Assembly: GCA_903919975.1 (NCBI GenBank)
Contig: CAIXKE010000094.1
Location: 62,001 to 126,000, forward strand
DNA length: 64,000 nt
Direction of reading: 5' to 3'
DNA from: Akkermansiaceae bacterium
Lineage (GTDB): Bacteria; Verrucomicrobiota; Verrucomicrobiia; Verrucomicrobiales; Akkermansiaceae
Part shown: positions 44,554 to 53,930 of the stretch, piece by piece
Numbering within the stretch: the stretch's first letter is position 1
Layout: each line of letters opens with the position of its first letter
Position numbers and translations under genes: made by a program
The notes under the pieces: generated by a model
Told to the model about the DNA's origin: nothing
The model's input: only the letters and a program-made list of their open reading frames with translations
The model's database searches: none

Positions 44554-46926
44554 TTAGAATTGCGATTGCAACGAGAAGTTGAACTGGCCTCCCTTGTCCG
44601 CTTCTTCGTCGGGTGAGGAAATCGGGAACGCATAATCGAGTGCCAGCGGCAACGGGCTGATCGGCAATTTCAAGCGGATGCCGATACCGACGTCGGTGTA
44701 GAGATCGCCGGGACTTGGATCCCAGCTGCCTTCATTGACGAAGCCGGAGTCCATGAACACTGCGGCGCGAACGGTTTCAATGATCGGCACGGTGTATTCT
44801 GCAGAGATGTATCCGAGCGAATTTCCGCCGTAAACCTCATCGGTGTATCCTGTGTCACGCGGACCGATATCGCGGAATTCGAAACCACGCAGCGTGCGGC
44901 CACCACCGAGGAACATACGCTCGAAGATCGGGACTTCGTCGTTAAAGCTGTCCACAAACGCCAGTTCGCCGGTCAGCGAGAGAATCGAATCCCACTTCAG
45001 GTTCCAGTATTTTTGTCCTTGGGCCGAGAAGGTGAGCGTATTGACGTCGCCACCTACACCGGCGTAGGTCAGACCAAGATCAATCTTGTGGCCGTTGCGT
45101 GGCAGGACGTTGCTGTCGCGATTGTCAAAAACATAGTTCAGGCCGAGCGCGCTGCGGAGGAAATCACCGCCAATGTTTTCTTCTGAAAGTTCGGAATTGC
45201 TGACTCCGTCATTATCGGGATCATATTCCCCATCTCGCACCTCGGAATCGATCTTCACGTTTTCCAGACGGTATTCGCCCTTGATCCAGCTTTTAGCGGT
45301 AAGCGGCTTGCGGAGATAGACGGAAGCGCCGGCATTTGTTTGCTCGTAGTAATCGCTGAAATAGGTCGATTGTTTGTAGAATAATTCGGTGCCGAGGGAG
45401 AGTTGGCGATCCAAGAACCAGGGCTCGACGAGTGAGACGCTGAACTCCGAACGTTCGGAGCCGAGGCGCAGATTCATGGCGAAACGTTGTCCGCCACCGG
45501 TGAAATTCCACGGGTTGAACAAGTCGAAATTGGATTGTTCGAGGGTGAGGAATCCGACGATGCTGTCAATCGAGCTGAAACCGAGACCAACGCCGATCGT
45601 GCCGGTCGATCGTTCATCGACGAGCACGTTCACATCGCGGTAGCCTTGGCTGCCTGGAGTTCCGCTGGCTTGGACTTCGTTGAAATATTGCAATCCTTCG
45701 AGGCGCGCCTTGGTGGCTTCGAGTTCCACCGTGTTGAACATGTCGCCCGGTTGCAGCGGGATTTCACGGCGGATGACCTTATCCTTGGTCTTGGTGTTGC
45801 CGGCGATGTTCACGCGGCCCACTTTGTAGCGCGATCCCTCGCTGACGCGGTAGATGATGGTCACCCGGTTTGGTCCGGCATCTTGGATGTCAGGGCTTAC
45901 TGAGGCGTCGGCATAACCACGGGAGCCGTAGTAGCTGCGGATCATGGTGATGTCCGCGCGCATCTTTTTCGAGGAATACGCATCATTGGTGTTGAGGGTC
46001 AGACCCGGGTAGAGTTCTTCGGATTTGAAAACCGTCATCTTGCTGAAGCCGATACCGGCGACCGTGTATTTATCGCCCTCGTTGATGGGGATGATCAGGT
46101 CCACGCGGCCATCCTTGACGGGCTCGCGTCGGAATCCCGGGCTGCTGGCGCGGAGGTAGCCTTTGCTGCGGTAGTAATCGAGGATCGCATCCAAATCAGT
46201 GTCCAATTGGTCGGACTCGAAGCGGCCGGATTTGGTGAGCCACGAGAGCCAGCCCTTTTCCTTAGTCTTCATTTCCTTAAGCAATTCGGGCTTGGTGAAG
46301 GCAGTGACTCCCTCGAAGCTGATCTTGCGGATCTCGTTTTTGGTGCCTTCGTCGATGACGAAAATCAGATCCGAGAGGCCTTCGCGGCTGGTCGCTTGGA
46401 TGCGGTGGCTGATGGTGACATCCGGGTAGCCGTGGCCTTGGTAGTATTTCTCAAGGTTGCGGCGGGCTTCGAGAATCTCGGCGTCGCTCATCACCCCGCT
46501 GGATTTGAGCTTGGTTTCCTTAGCCAGTTTCTGATCGGAAAAGATGGTGTTGCCGATGAAGCCAACGCCGCCACGTAGCGGGCGGGTTGTCACTTCCGCG
46601 ACGAGTTTCACGCCTTTGTCGCCCGCGGGCTCCGCCAAAAACCGCACATCGTCTACAAGACCGGATTCGTAAAGAGCCGTGATATCCTTATCCAAGTCCT
46701 CGGCGCGATAAGCGGTGCCGGCCTTGGTGGTCATTTGATTGCGCAGCACCTCTTCATTGACGGTCTTGGCACCACGGTAGCGGATTTCCACGTTGGTGAT
46801 GGTTTTTCCCTCGAAATCCTGCGCGTGCAGGCTGCCGGCGAGTGAAAGGACCGTGATGAAAATGAGGGCGGCAAGATGGCTCATGCCGCGCGGCATGAGG
46901 GGTTGAAGAGCAGTGAGGATGCGCAT
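44554..46926 (-). CDS. bamA: Outer-membrane assembly factor BamA
   Basis: From the ATG at 46926 the 790-aa protein has a signal sequence (LAALIFITVLSLAGSLHAQ). Five POTRA-type repeats follow (FEGKTITNVEIRYRGAKTV, VRFLAEPAGDKGVKL and others to about residue 420), then a C-terminal 16-strand barrel of the Bac_surface_Ag family (GVGIRLKLPISPLPLALDYA) ending in the aromatic FNFSLQSQF. BamA inserts beta-barrel proteins into the outer membrane, so this organism has a Gram-negative envelope. The extra in-frame N-terminal codons to 46998 have no support. Confidence 0.95.
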   Translation of the reverse strand: MRILTALQPLMPRGMSHLAALIFITVLSLAGSLHAQDFEGKTITNVEIRYRGAKTVNEEVLRNQMTTKAGTAYRAEDLDKDITALYESGLVDDVRFLAEPAGDKGVKLVAEVTTRPLRGGVGFIGNTIFSDQKLAKETKLKSSGVMSDAEILEARRNLEKYYQGHGYPDVTISHRIQATSREGLSDLIFVIDEGTKNEIRKISFEGVTAFTKPELLKEMKTKEKGWLSWLTKSGRFESDQLDTDLDAILDYYRSKGYLRASSPGFRREPVKDGRVDLIIPINEGDKYTVAGIGFSKMTVFKSEELYPGLTLNTNDAYSSKKMRADITMIRSYYGSRGYADASVSPDIQDAGPNRVTIIYRVSEGSRYKVGRVNIAGNTKTKDKVIRREIPLQPGDMFNTVELEATKARLEGLQYFNEVQASGTPGSQGYRDVNVLVDERSTGTIGVGLGFSSIDSIVGFLTLEQSNFDLFNPWNFTGGGQRFAMNLRLGSERSEFSVSLVEPWFLDRQLSLGTELFYKQSTYFSDYYEQTNAGASVYLRKPLTAKSWIKGEYRLENVKIDSEVRDGEYDPDNDGVSNSELSEENIGGDFLRSALGLNYVFDNRDSNVLPRNGHKIDLGLTYAGVGGDVNTLTFSAQGQKYWNLKWDSILSLTGELAFVDSFNDEVPIFERMFLGGGRTLRGFEFRDIGPRDTGYTDEVYGGNSLGYISAEYTVPIIETVRAAVFMDSGFVNEGSWDPSPGDLYTDVGIGIRLKLPISPLPLALDYAFPISSPDEEADKGGQFNFSLQSQF

Positions 46927-46997
46927 GCGGGTGGCGAAGTTGGGCCTATAAACCTGTGAGGCACCCGCTTCGTCAAGGTGAATAGCAGCCAAATCCA

Positions 46998-47384
46998 TCA
47001 GGAATCCTTTTTCCGCCTGGATGCGACCAGCGCATGGACGAGAAAACCGAGTAGGACTCCCGCGCCCAGCGCCGTCCAGAATCCGGGGTTTCGCCAGACG
47101 GTATCCGGCGGATTCATGCCGAAGTCCGCGACCAGCGTGGCCAAGGGGAAGAAAAATGCGGCGAGCCGATTGAGGCGCCGTGCCTCATGATTCGCGGCAT
47201 CCGTGGCGGTGACAAGCGATGCGGTGACGAATCCGATCGCCGTCCGCTTCGGTTGGGCCAACGTGCCGGAAACCAATTTTTTCAACAAGAATGACTTGCC
47301 AGCGACTCCGTTCCGCACAAACGAACCATGACGGAGGTGATTTAAAGTAGGGAGAGCCGGCTCTGGGCACTGAGTTGCCCCCAC
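46998..47384 (-). CDS. Short CorA-like membrane protein (C-terminal region only)
   Basis: The last 70 residues read like the C-terminus of CorA-type Mg channels: HEARRLNRLAAFFFPLATLV and a GMN motif in VADFGMNPP, then a second membrane helix (FWTALGAGVLLGFLVHALVA) and a basic end. At 128 codons (GTG start) it lacks the large CorA N-terminal domain. It may be a decayed remnant or a naturally short relative; the true start is uncertain. It follows bamA in the same direction upstream by 70 bp. Confidence 0.55.
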   Translation of the reverse strand: MGATQCPEPALPTLNHLRHGSFVRNGVAGKSFLLKKLVSGTLAQPKRTAIGFVTASLVTATDAANHEARRLNRLAAFFFPLATLVADFGMNPPDTVWRNPGFWTALGAGVLLGFLVHALVASRRKKDS

Positions 47385-47419
47385 GCTGTGAGAGCGAGGG
47401 GGCTCATTTGGTCAGGCGT

Positions 47420-47686
47420 TCACCGATAATACCGGTGCGGTGGACGGCGGTAGTAGTGGTTGTAGTGATTGTGATGGTGATTGTCGTCATTGTCATTGGC
47501 GATGGCATAACCAATCAGTCCGGCGGCGGCGGCACCTGCTACGGCCATTCCGGGATCGACCGACTGCACAGGACGGCCTGCGGAATCATAGGTGGTCATG
47601 CAACTGGTGCTGGCAGCGATCACCGCGACCAGCGCGGAGAGCATGGGAGCGCGAAATAGAACGATCGATTTAAGTAGGTTCTTCAC
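47420..47686 (-). CDS. Small glycine-zipper lipoprotein with His/Tyr-rich tail
   Basis: The 88-aa protein has a signal peptide with lipobox (VIAASTSC), a short mature linker DPGMAVAGAAAAGLIGYAIA (glycine-zipper-like) and a tail of alternating Asp/Asn, His and Tyr (DNDDNHHHNHYNHYYRRPP). This type of His-rich tail may bind metal or mucin-like polymers, but no function is established. Monocistronic between the CorA-like gene and the polyprenyl synthase. Confidence 0.75.
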   Translation of the reverse strand: MKNLLKSIVLFRAPMLSALVAVIAASTSCMTTYDSAGRPVQSVDPGMAVAGAAAAGLIGYAIANDNDDNHHHNHYNHYYRRPPHRYYR

Positions 47687-47738
47687 ATCTATACAGACGT
47701 CTGAAAACCGTGATTATTCAAGTGGCTTTTGAGGTATT

Positions 47739-48620
47739 TCAATAATCCCGCTGCAGTAAGTAGGCGGCGATTTCTTCGAGCCGCACGGCTTTTTTGCCCA
47801 GCGGCTTGAGCGCGGTCATCGCGGCTTTGGTGAAGCGTGCGGCTTCTTTGCGGGAGGCGTCGAGGCCGATGATCGATGGATAAGTGGCTTTGCCGACGGA
47901 CTGATCCTTGCCGGCGGTTTTACCTAGGATTTCGGTGCTTTGGGTGACGTCCAGGATGTCGTCGATGACTTGGAACGCGAGGCCTAGGTTATAACCGAAT
48001 TTTGTGACGGCATCGAGTTTCGCGGGTGTGGCATTGGCAGCCATGGCACCGAGGCGCAACGAGGTGGTGAGCAATGCGGCGGTTTTGGCTTCGTGAATGC
48101 GGATCAGTTCGCGTTTGCTGAGTTGCGAACCCTCGCCTTCGAGATCCATGACCTGGCCGCCGATGAGTTTTCGGCTGCCCCCGGTTTCAGCGAGTTCGGC
48201 GACGATTTCGCGGATGCCGTAGCGTGAGGTGATGGGGGCTTTCGCCAGCACGATGAAGGCTTCGGTGAGAAGCGCGTCGCCGCAAAGCACCGCCATGCCT
48301 TCGCCATAGACCTTGTGGCAGGTTGGTCGACCCCGCCGCAAATCGTCATCATCCATGGCGGGGAGATCGTCATGGACGAGCGAGTAGGTGTGCATCAACT
48401 CGACGGCGCAGGCGGCAGCGAGGGCGTTTGAGGTTTCGCCGCCGCAGGCTTCCGTGGCGGCGACGCAGAGCACGGGGCGAAGACGTTTGCCGCCGGCGAA
48501 GATCGCATAGCGCATGGCCGCATGGATGGTCGCCGGGCGTTCTTTCGCCTTGGGTAGAAATGCGTCCATCGCCGCATCCACGAGTGCCGAGCGGTTGGCG
48601 AGGTATGCTTTCAGGTCCAT
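47739..48620 (-). CDS. ispA: Polyprenyl (farnesyl/geranylgeranyl) diphosphate synthase
   Basis: Starting at 48620 the 293-aa protein shows both Asp-rich motifs: first DDLPAMDDDDLRRGRP (FARM) and second FQVIDDILDVTQS (SARM), plus GGKRLRPVLC. A small residue set before the FARM (YSLVHD) fits C15 or C20 product length. It makes the isoprenoid precursor for quinone, carotenoid and undecaprenyl lipids. The longer frame to 48947 overlaps asd and is rejected. Confidence 0.93.
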   Translation of the reverse strand: MDLKAYLANRSALVDAAMDAFLPKAKERPATIHAAMRYAIFAGGKRLRPVLCVAATEACGGETSNALAAACAVELMHTYSLVHDDLPAMDDDDLRRGRPTCHKVYGEGMAVLCGDALLTEAFIVLAKAPITSRYGIREIVAELAETGGSRKLIGGQVMDLEGEGSQLSKRELIRIHEAKTAALLTTSLRLGAMAANATPAKLDAVTKFGYNLGLAFQVIDDILDVTQSTEILGKTAGKDQSVGKATYPSIIGLDASRKEAARFTKAAMTALKPLGKKAVRLEEIAAYLLQRDY

Positions 48621-48699
48621 GATTTTTGGAGGGGGAAATTGTGGATGGTAGATCGAGGATCGAGGATCTTCTATCTCCGATTTTCTATCCACAATCTCT

Positions 48700-49698
48700 T
48701 CAAAGAATTTCCGCGATTTGCACGGCGTTGAGAGCCGCGCCCTTGCGGACTTGATCGCCGACGACCCAGAGATCGAGGGCATTATTGAAGACAAGGTTTT
48801 TGCGGATTCGGCCGACCAGGCAATCGTCCTTGCCAGTGGTATCGAGCGGCACGGGGAAGAGTTTGTTAGCAGGATCATCGACCACTTGGATGCCGGGTTT
48901 GCCAGCGTATGCGGCGCGGGCGGCGGCGACATCGACCGGTTGATCAAACTGCGCGGTGATGGAAACCGAGTGTGAGCGATAAACCGGCACGCGTACGCAG
49001 GTGCAGGAAACCCGGAGCTCAGGCAGGCTCATGATTTTGCGGCCCTCGTGGAGCATTTTGAGTTCCTCCTTGGTGTAGCCATTGTCAGTGAATGCGTCCA
49101 CTTGCGGAATCACGTTAAAGGCGATCTGGCGCGGATAGACTTTCGGGGTGAATGGCTGACCGTTGGCGATCGCCATCATTTGTTCTTCCAGCTCGATGAT
49201 GCCTTGCGCGCCTGAGCCGGAGACGGCCTGATAGGTCGAGGCGATGATTGAGCGCAGGCCGAAGGCTTGGTGCAGCGGGGCGAGCGCCATGAGTGAGATG
49301 ATGGTGGTGCAATTCGGGTTGGCGATGATGTTGCGCGGATGGTTTTTCGCGGCATCAGGGTTGATTTCCGGGACGACGAGCGGCACGTCTTCATCCATCC
49401 GGAAAGCGGATGAGTTATCAATCACCACCGCGCCAGCGGCGGCGGCCGAGGGGGCGAACTCCTTGGAAATCCCGCCGCCCGCACTGAAAAGGGCGATATC
49501 CACGCCTGCGAACGAATCATGCGTGAGTTCCTCAACCACGACGTCCTCGCCACGGAATTTCATGCGTTTGCCAGCTGAGCGTGCCGAAGCTAGAAGCTTC
49601 AGCTTGCCGAGCGGAAAATTCCGCTGTTCCAGGCAAAGGAGCATTTCCACGCCGACGGCACCCGTCGCGCCAACAATAGCCACATGTGGTTGATTCAT
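48700..49698 (-). CDS. asd: Aspartate-semialdehyde dehydrogenase
   Basis: The 332-aa protein has the NADP-binding start VAIVGATGAVGVEMLLCLEQ, FSAGGGISKEFAPSAAAAG and the catalytic Cys in NPNCTTIISLMALAPLHQ (about 131). QAVSGSGAQGIIELEEQ and a final HTHSVS-like region follow. It converts aspartyl phosphate to aspartate semialdehyde, feeding lysine/DAP, threonine and methionine; together with dapL it covers part of the DAP pathway. It is upstream of ispA by 79 bp in the same direction. Confidence 0.96.
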   Translation of the reverse strand: MNQPHVAIVGATGAVGVEMLLCLEQRNFPLGKLKLLASARSAGKRMKFRGEDVVVEELTHDSFAGVDIALFSAGGGISKEFAPSAAAAGAVVIDNSSAFRMDEDVPLVVPEINPDAAKNHPRNIIANPNCTTIISLMALAPLHQAFGLRSIIASTYQAVSGSGAQGIIELEEQMMAIANGQPFTPKVYPRQIAFNVIPQVDAFTDNGYTKEELKMLHEGRKIMSLPELRVSCTCVRVPVYRSHSVSITAQFDQPVDVAAARAAYAGKPGIQVVDDPANKLFPVPLDTTGKDDCLVGRIRKNLVFNNALDLWVVGDQVRKGAALNAVQIAEIL

Positions 49699-49805
49699 TT
49701 TTTAAGGCCGGTTTTTCGGTGACCGGGCGCGCAACATAGCGTCTTCCGGCCCGCTGGCAATCGATTCGTTTGGGTTTGCCTGCGGGTTTTTCCGGCGGCT
49801 GCGGC

Positions 49806-50867
49806 TCACCAGTCCATCATGTCGTGAAAGACATCGATTTTCGCGGCCTCGAACTGGCGCAGTGCGGCGCGGTATTCGGTAGCGGCTTGGCGGCGTTTGA
49901 CGGCTTCCAGCGCGGCGAGGACTTCGGGTTTTGCCTGCTCGAAGGAGCGAGGCTCGGCGGGTTTGCGGGCGGTGACTTCGACCAAGTGCCAGCCGAGGCG
50001 GGTCTGGATGAGTGAGGGCTGGTTGACGGGCAGCGCGAAAACCGGCTTGGAAAAATCCGCAGGTAGGCGCTGGCGGGTCATCCAGCCGAGCGATCCGCCT
50101 TGGTCTTTGGTGGCGGGATCTTCGCTGAGTTCTTTGGCCAAGGTGGCGAAGTCTTTGGTGTTAGATGTTAGCGCGGCGAGTGCGGCTTCGAGTTTTATTT
50201 TCGCATCTTCCGGCGGGAGGGTGAGTGTGGGGATGAAAACATGCCGGGCCTCAATGCGCTCGGGAATGGCGAGATCCTTTTGGTTTTTATCGAACCACTC
50301 ACGGGCGTCCTCATCGGTGACCCGGGCCAGCGGTGCTATTTTTGATTCCACGTATTTTTCCTGCTGCATGCGGCCGGCGAGGCGGTCGCGGAGGTCTTGT
50401 GTGCTGGCGATGCCTTGGGATTTCATGCTGGAAACCATGGCATCCGTCGATTCGAAGCGGGCTTGAAACCGTTGCAGGCGTTCGTCGATTTCCTCGTCGC
50501 TTACCCGGAGTTGCGGGGCGTTGACCTTGGCTTTGATCCGCAACAACTCGTGATCGATCAACTCATCAAGCGCCGCGTAACGGACGATTTTCAGGGCTTC
50601 CGGCGTGAGTGGATCGATGGACTGGCCGATCCGCCAGAGGCGTTCATTGGCGGCTCGATCCAGCTGGCCACGGGTGATTTGCAGATTGAAAACGCGGGCG
50701 ACGACGCCGTTGGCCTTGGCGGCGGCGATGGACTCAGCGCTGCCTGGGTCCGCGCGTTCGATCTTGCGGCTCAGTGGGCCGTGAAAGACGAATAGATCAC
50801 CCGCAATGTAGGCAAGAACCACGCCGTAAAGGGCGAGACGCAGGGTGAATTTTTTAAGCGGTGACAT
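49806..50867 (-). CDS. Periplasmic parvulin-type peptidyl-prolyl isomerase (SurA/PrsA-like)
   Basis: The 353-aa protein has an N-terminal membrane anchor (LALYGVVLAYIAGDLFVF), a SurA_N-like helical region (about 50-190) and a PpiC parvulin domain (about 200-310: EARHVFIPTLTLPPED, LAKELSEDPATKDQGGSLGW, VFALPVNQPSLIQTRLGWHL). Such proteins chaperone or isomerise exported proteins, including outer-membrane proteins, consistent with bamA nearby. It is 25 bp downstream of the L,D-transpeptidase gene. Confidence 0.9.
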   Translation of the reverse strand: MSPLKKFTLRLALYGVVLAYIAGDLFVFHGPLSRKIERADPGSAESIAAAKANGVVARVFNLQITRGQLDRAANERLWRIGQSIDPLTPEALKIVRYAALDELIDHELLRIKAKVNAPQLRVSDEEIDERLQRFQARFESTDAMVSSMKSQGIASTQDLRDRLAGRMQQEKYVESKIAPLARVTDEDAREWFDKNQKDLAIPERIEARHVFIPTLTLPPEDAKIKLEAALAALTSNTKDFATLAKELSEDPATKDQGGSLGWMTRQRLPADFSKPVFALPVNQPSLIQTRLGWHLVEVTARKPAEPRSFEQAKPEVLAALEAVKRRQAATEYRAALRQFEAAKIDVFHDMMDW

Positions 50868-50892
50868 GCTGAAGAGGCGATGCTCGGGCGGC

Positions 50893-52065
50893 CTAACGGA
50901 TTTCCACGGTGGTTCCGGGGCGGATCAGCCGGGGTAGGCGGATGGCATCCCAGTTGGCAAGACGGATGCAGCCGGAACTGCGGGCGCGGCCGATGGTTTC
51001 GGGCTCGGCGGTGCCATGCATGCCGATGCCGGATTTGCTGGTGCCATTCCAGATGATGCCGACCGGGCTGTTAGGTCCGGGCGGAATATTAAGCGCGTTG
51101 TCGCTGCGTTTTCCGGTATCGAGCAATTGTTGGTCGTAGCGCCACCATGGGAGTTCCACCATGTTGCGGAGCTCCCATGTGCCGAATTTGATGAATTTCG
51201 GTTGGCCCGGTGTGATGGGAAACGAGGCGACGAGTCCACGGTTTGCGCGGGTGACCGGTGCGATTTCGACAGCCTCGGGCTCGGCGATCACCAATGCGGC
51301 GGGTGCGGCCTCGAAAATCCGAACTTGGTTGATTTTTGTGTCCACCACCACATGGCGTTGGCTGAGTGCTCCGTCCGCCTCATGCCGGGCGCCGGTCAGT
51401 TTTTCGATGAAAAACGGGGTGACGTTGGGCACGATCAGCGAGTCGTGAGACTTGAGATTGTTGATTTTTGCAGTGCCATTCAAGACGGTGAGGTAGGCCT
51501 GATCGCAATGATAGCGTTCGGCCATGAACTCGGCGGCGCTGCGGTAGCTCATGCGGTTTTTCTTCGCCTGAAGTGATTTTTTCGTCGGCAGCCCGGCATC
51601 CACCCACTCGGTGACGACATCGGGCACCAAGGCGACTGCCAACGGGGTTGGGACGGCCTTGCGGGCGGCGGTGTTGACGGCGATCCAGTCCTCGATCGGC
51701 TTGCCGTTGACTTCGTTCCATGAATAAACCGCGAGTTCGGTGAATCGTCCGGGTTTGCCGTCGATCACCCCGGGCCCGAAGAGTGCCTCATCGAGAAAAA
51801 TCTGCAATCGCACGGCATCATCGCCGGTGGGTTTTGCATCCAGCGGAGAGGGAGGGGTGGGGGATTGCAGGGGATTCGTCGGAGCGGCTGCGGGGTCAGG
51901 CACCGCAATGGCGGGGAGCGGGCGTGAGGCGGGATCCTGATTACCGCCGAGTGGCAGCGCCTTGAGAACCGGGCGATTGATCAATTCTGGCTGGGATGGC
52001 TGGGATGGCTGGCTGAATGCGGGCAGGGCTGCGATGATGAGCAGGGTGATGGGTATTCGGAACAT
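50893..52065 (-). CDS. L,D-transpeptidase (YkuD/ErfK type)
   Basis: From the ATG at 52065 the 390-aa protein has a signal peptide (ITLLIIAALPAFSQ), a Pro-rich linker, a peptidoglycan-binding-like and LysM-like middle region, and a C-terminal YkuD domain. The catalytic signature is HGTAEPETIGRARSSGCIRL (His, then Ser-Ser-Gly-Cys, about 350-370). These enzymes make 3-3 cross-links or attach proteins to peptidoglycan. Upstream in-frame codons to 52167 are not supported. It probably forms an operon with the downstream parvulin. Confidence 0.92.
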   Translation of the reverse strand: MFRIPITLLIIAALPAFSQPSQPSQPELINRPVLKALPLGGNQDPASRPLPAIAVPDPAAAPTNPLQSPTPPSPLDAKPTGDDAVRLQIFLDEALFGPGVIDGKPGRFTELAVYSWNEVNGKPIEDWIAVNTAARKAVPTPLAVALVPDVVTEWVDAGLPTKKSLQAKKNRMSYRSAAEFMAERYHCDQAYLTVLNGTAKINNLKSHDSLIVPNVTPFFIEKLTGARHEADGALSQRHVVVDTKINQVRIFEAAPAALVIAEPEAVEIAPVTRANRGLVASFPITPGQPKFIKFGTWELRNMVELPWWRYDQQLLDTGKRSDNALNIPPGPNSPVGIIWNGTSKSGIGMHGTAEPETIGRARSSGCIRLANWDAIRLPRLIRPGTTVEIR

Positions 52066-52487
52066 GGGATAAACTGGGATAGAATCACGCGGTGGCGTGA
52101 GCGAAGGCTTCGAGCCGTTCCGCGCCGGTGGTTGGAACCACCGTGCGGACGTGGCGGACAATATCACGGCATCTCAATCCGTCGAGAGTGCCTTTTTTCG
52201 AAAATCCACTCTCCTCAATGCTTGGAATTTGCTTTTGGCAGAGGGTCTTGAAGCAGCGATTGGACCGGGCCGAGGGGCGAAGAAAAAGGGATTGATCACA
52301 CCATTCCGATTCACATCGCGCAGCAACTCTTAGCCAGATTCTAAGGCCTCGCGGCCATTTCCGACCGCGACAACGAAGCCAAGGGCGAGCCAAAAACGAA
52401 GACAATGCATGCTTCCATCCACGGCAACCCAATTTATGGGATTTTAGAAATCGGAGCATGCTCACTTTCAATCTTATAGAGAGAAAG
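52066..52487. other. Gap of about 420 bp with no recognised feature
   Basis: Only low-quality short frames cross this stretch; a 128-codon minus-strand ORF has a composition and Arg/Cys content like random reading and no domain pattern. No repeat family seen elsewhere in the window is present. It contains the leader of the transpeptidase gene. Confidence 0.5.
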
Positions 52488-52560
52488 TACGAGGACTGGG
52501 ACTCGAACCCAGGACCAATTGGTTAAAAGCCAACTGCTCTACCAACTGAGCTATCCTCGC
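52488..52560 (-). tRNA. tRNA-Lys (anticodon TTT)
   Basis: The minus strand gives GCGAGGATAGCTCAGTTGGT with a standard D-arm, an anticodon loop CTTTTAA (anticodon TTT), a variable loop and GGTTCGAGTCCC as T-arm. The acceptor stem closes with TCCTCGT (one G-T pair at the end) and discriminator A. CCA is not encoded. All arms pair correctly. Confidence 0.95.
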
Positions 52561-52707
52561 GTTGATGCTCCGGCAAGCCGGGCGGGACGAATAGGCGGCT
52601 GGCGAAACCGATGCAAGCGGATATTTGGATTTTTTGGAGTTCCATCCGGAACTTGCCGCAGATTCGAGGGATTTCGCAACGTATGTGCGGAATCCCTCGT
52701 TGGCCAA

Positions 52708-53568
52708 TCAGGCTTGGGCCAGATTGGCACCCAATGGCTTGGGAGTTGGCTTTTCCTTCTTGCTGAGGGCACGGCGCATCTTGGTGAGCGCTGAATTTTG
52801 AAGCTGACGGATGCGTTCACGGGTCACTCCGAATTCGCGGCCGACTTCCTCCAGTGTCAGGGCCTTGCGTCCACCGAGGCCGAAGCGTTCGTCGATGATC
52901 TTGCGCTCGCGCTCGTCGAGAACGGCAAGCAAACCATCGAGTTCGCCGTGAAGATTCTTATCCGAGAGCATATCCAGCGGATTTTCCGCGCGTTCGTCGC
53001 TGATGACTTCGCCGTATTCGGTGGCTTCGCCTTCATTGATGGGGGCGTCCAGAGAGGTTGGCCGATGCGAGGCTTGGCGCAACATCGCGAGTTTGCGGCG
53101 CGGAACGCCGATTTCATCGGCGAGTTCTTCGTCGGTGGGTTCGCGGCCCATCACCTCGGTGAGCATAGCGGCAATCCGGCGCATTTTGGCGATTTTGTCC
53201 ACCATGTGGACGGGCAGGCGGATGGTCTTTGATTGGTTGGCCAGCGCGCGCTTGATGGATTGCTTGATCCACCAAGCGGCGTAGGTGGAAAGTTTGCCAC
53301 CTTTTTCGGGATCGAAGCGCTCGACCGCTTTCATCAGGCCGATGTTGCCTTCGGAAATCAGGTCGGTAACGGGCATGCCGTAATTCGAATAGTCTTGGGC
53401 GATTTTCACGACCAGGCGTAGATTCGCGCGAATCATGTGTGAGCGTGCCTCCGGGTCGCCATTCTTGATGCGCTCCGCGAGAGTCACTTCCTCCGCCGCC
53501 GTGAGCAGGGGAGTCTTTGAGATCTCTCTTAAGTAGAGCTTCAAACTGCCTTCTGATTCGTATGCCAT
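52708..53568 (-). CDS. RNA polymerase sigma-70 family factor (RpoD/SigA-like)
   Basis: The 286-aa factor (ATG at 53568) contains region 1.2 (SLKLYLREISKTPLLTAAEE), region 2 (NLRLVVKIAQDYSNYG, DLISEGNIGLMKAVERFDP, STYAAWWIKQSIKRAL), region 3 and region 4 (ALTLEEVGREFGVTRERIRQ). Region 1.1 is missing, so it is a short primary-like or group 2 sigma. The longer ORF to 53637 adds a Lys/Asn-rich leader; homology starts near MAYESEGSLK. A hairpin lies about 45 bp upstream. Confidence 0.93.
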   Translation of the reverse strand: MAYESEGSLKLYLREISKTPLLTAAEEVTLAERIKNGDPEARSHMIRANLRLVVKIAQDYSNYGMPVTDLISEGNIGLMKAVERFDPEKGGKLSTYAAWWIKQSIKRALANQSKTIRLPVHMVDKIAKMRRIAAMLTEVMGREPTDEELADEIGVPRRKLAMLRQASHRPTSLDAPINEGEATEYGEVISDERAENPLDMLSDKNLHGELDGLLAVLDERERKIIDERFGLGGRKALTLEEVGREFGVTRERIRQLQNSALTKMRRALSKKEKPTPKPLGANLAQA

Positions 53569-53610
53569 GGTCGTATTGAGTTGTAGGTTAAACGCAGCCG
53601 GGTGAGTTTT

Positions 53611-53630
53611 ATTCCTATTTTTATAGGAAT
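53611..53630. promoter_or_regulatory. Perfect palindrome upstream of the sigma factor gene
   Basis: ATTCCTAT-TTTT-ATAGGAAT is an 8-bp-arm perfect inverted repeat about 43 bp before the sigma gene's ATG, in the leader region. It could be an operator, a 5'-UTR hairpin, or part of a transcription start region. No regulator is assignable. Confidence 0.4.
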
Positions 53631-53930
53631 ATGCCATTTTTGTATGTCGTTTGTAAACACCTTAATCGTCACGGTGGTAACGAAACGGATTCCATGAGTC
53701 ATTAAGCATGCCGCATGCCCTCTATGAATTTTTTCATAACTCATTCATTATGAACGCTCTATATTTTTTGTGCCTGCGCCAAAATTGGTCAGTTTGCCAA
53801 TCTGGCCCGCTGGTATGGGACAAATTGGCGCGCCTGCCCTTTGCTTCCGCTTGTGATGTCATTACGGACCACTTGAATTTCTATAAACCCGCATTCGACA
53901 AAAACCGCTGGGTGTTTCAATTTTTGATCC

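Noticed and set aside
52085-52471. 128-aa minus-strand ORF before tRNA-Lys
   Set aside because: Composition (Arg/Cys/Ser rich) and absence of any domain or signal suggest a random frame in a gap.
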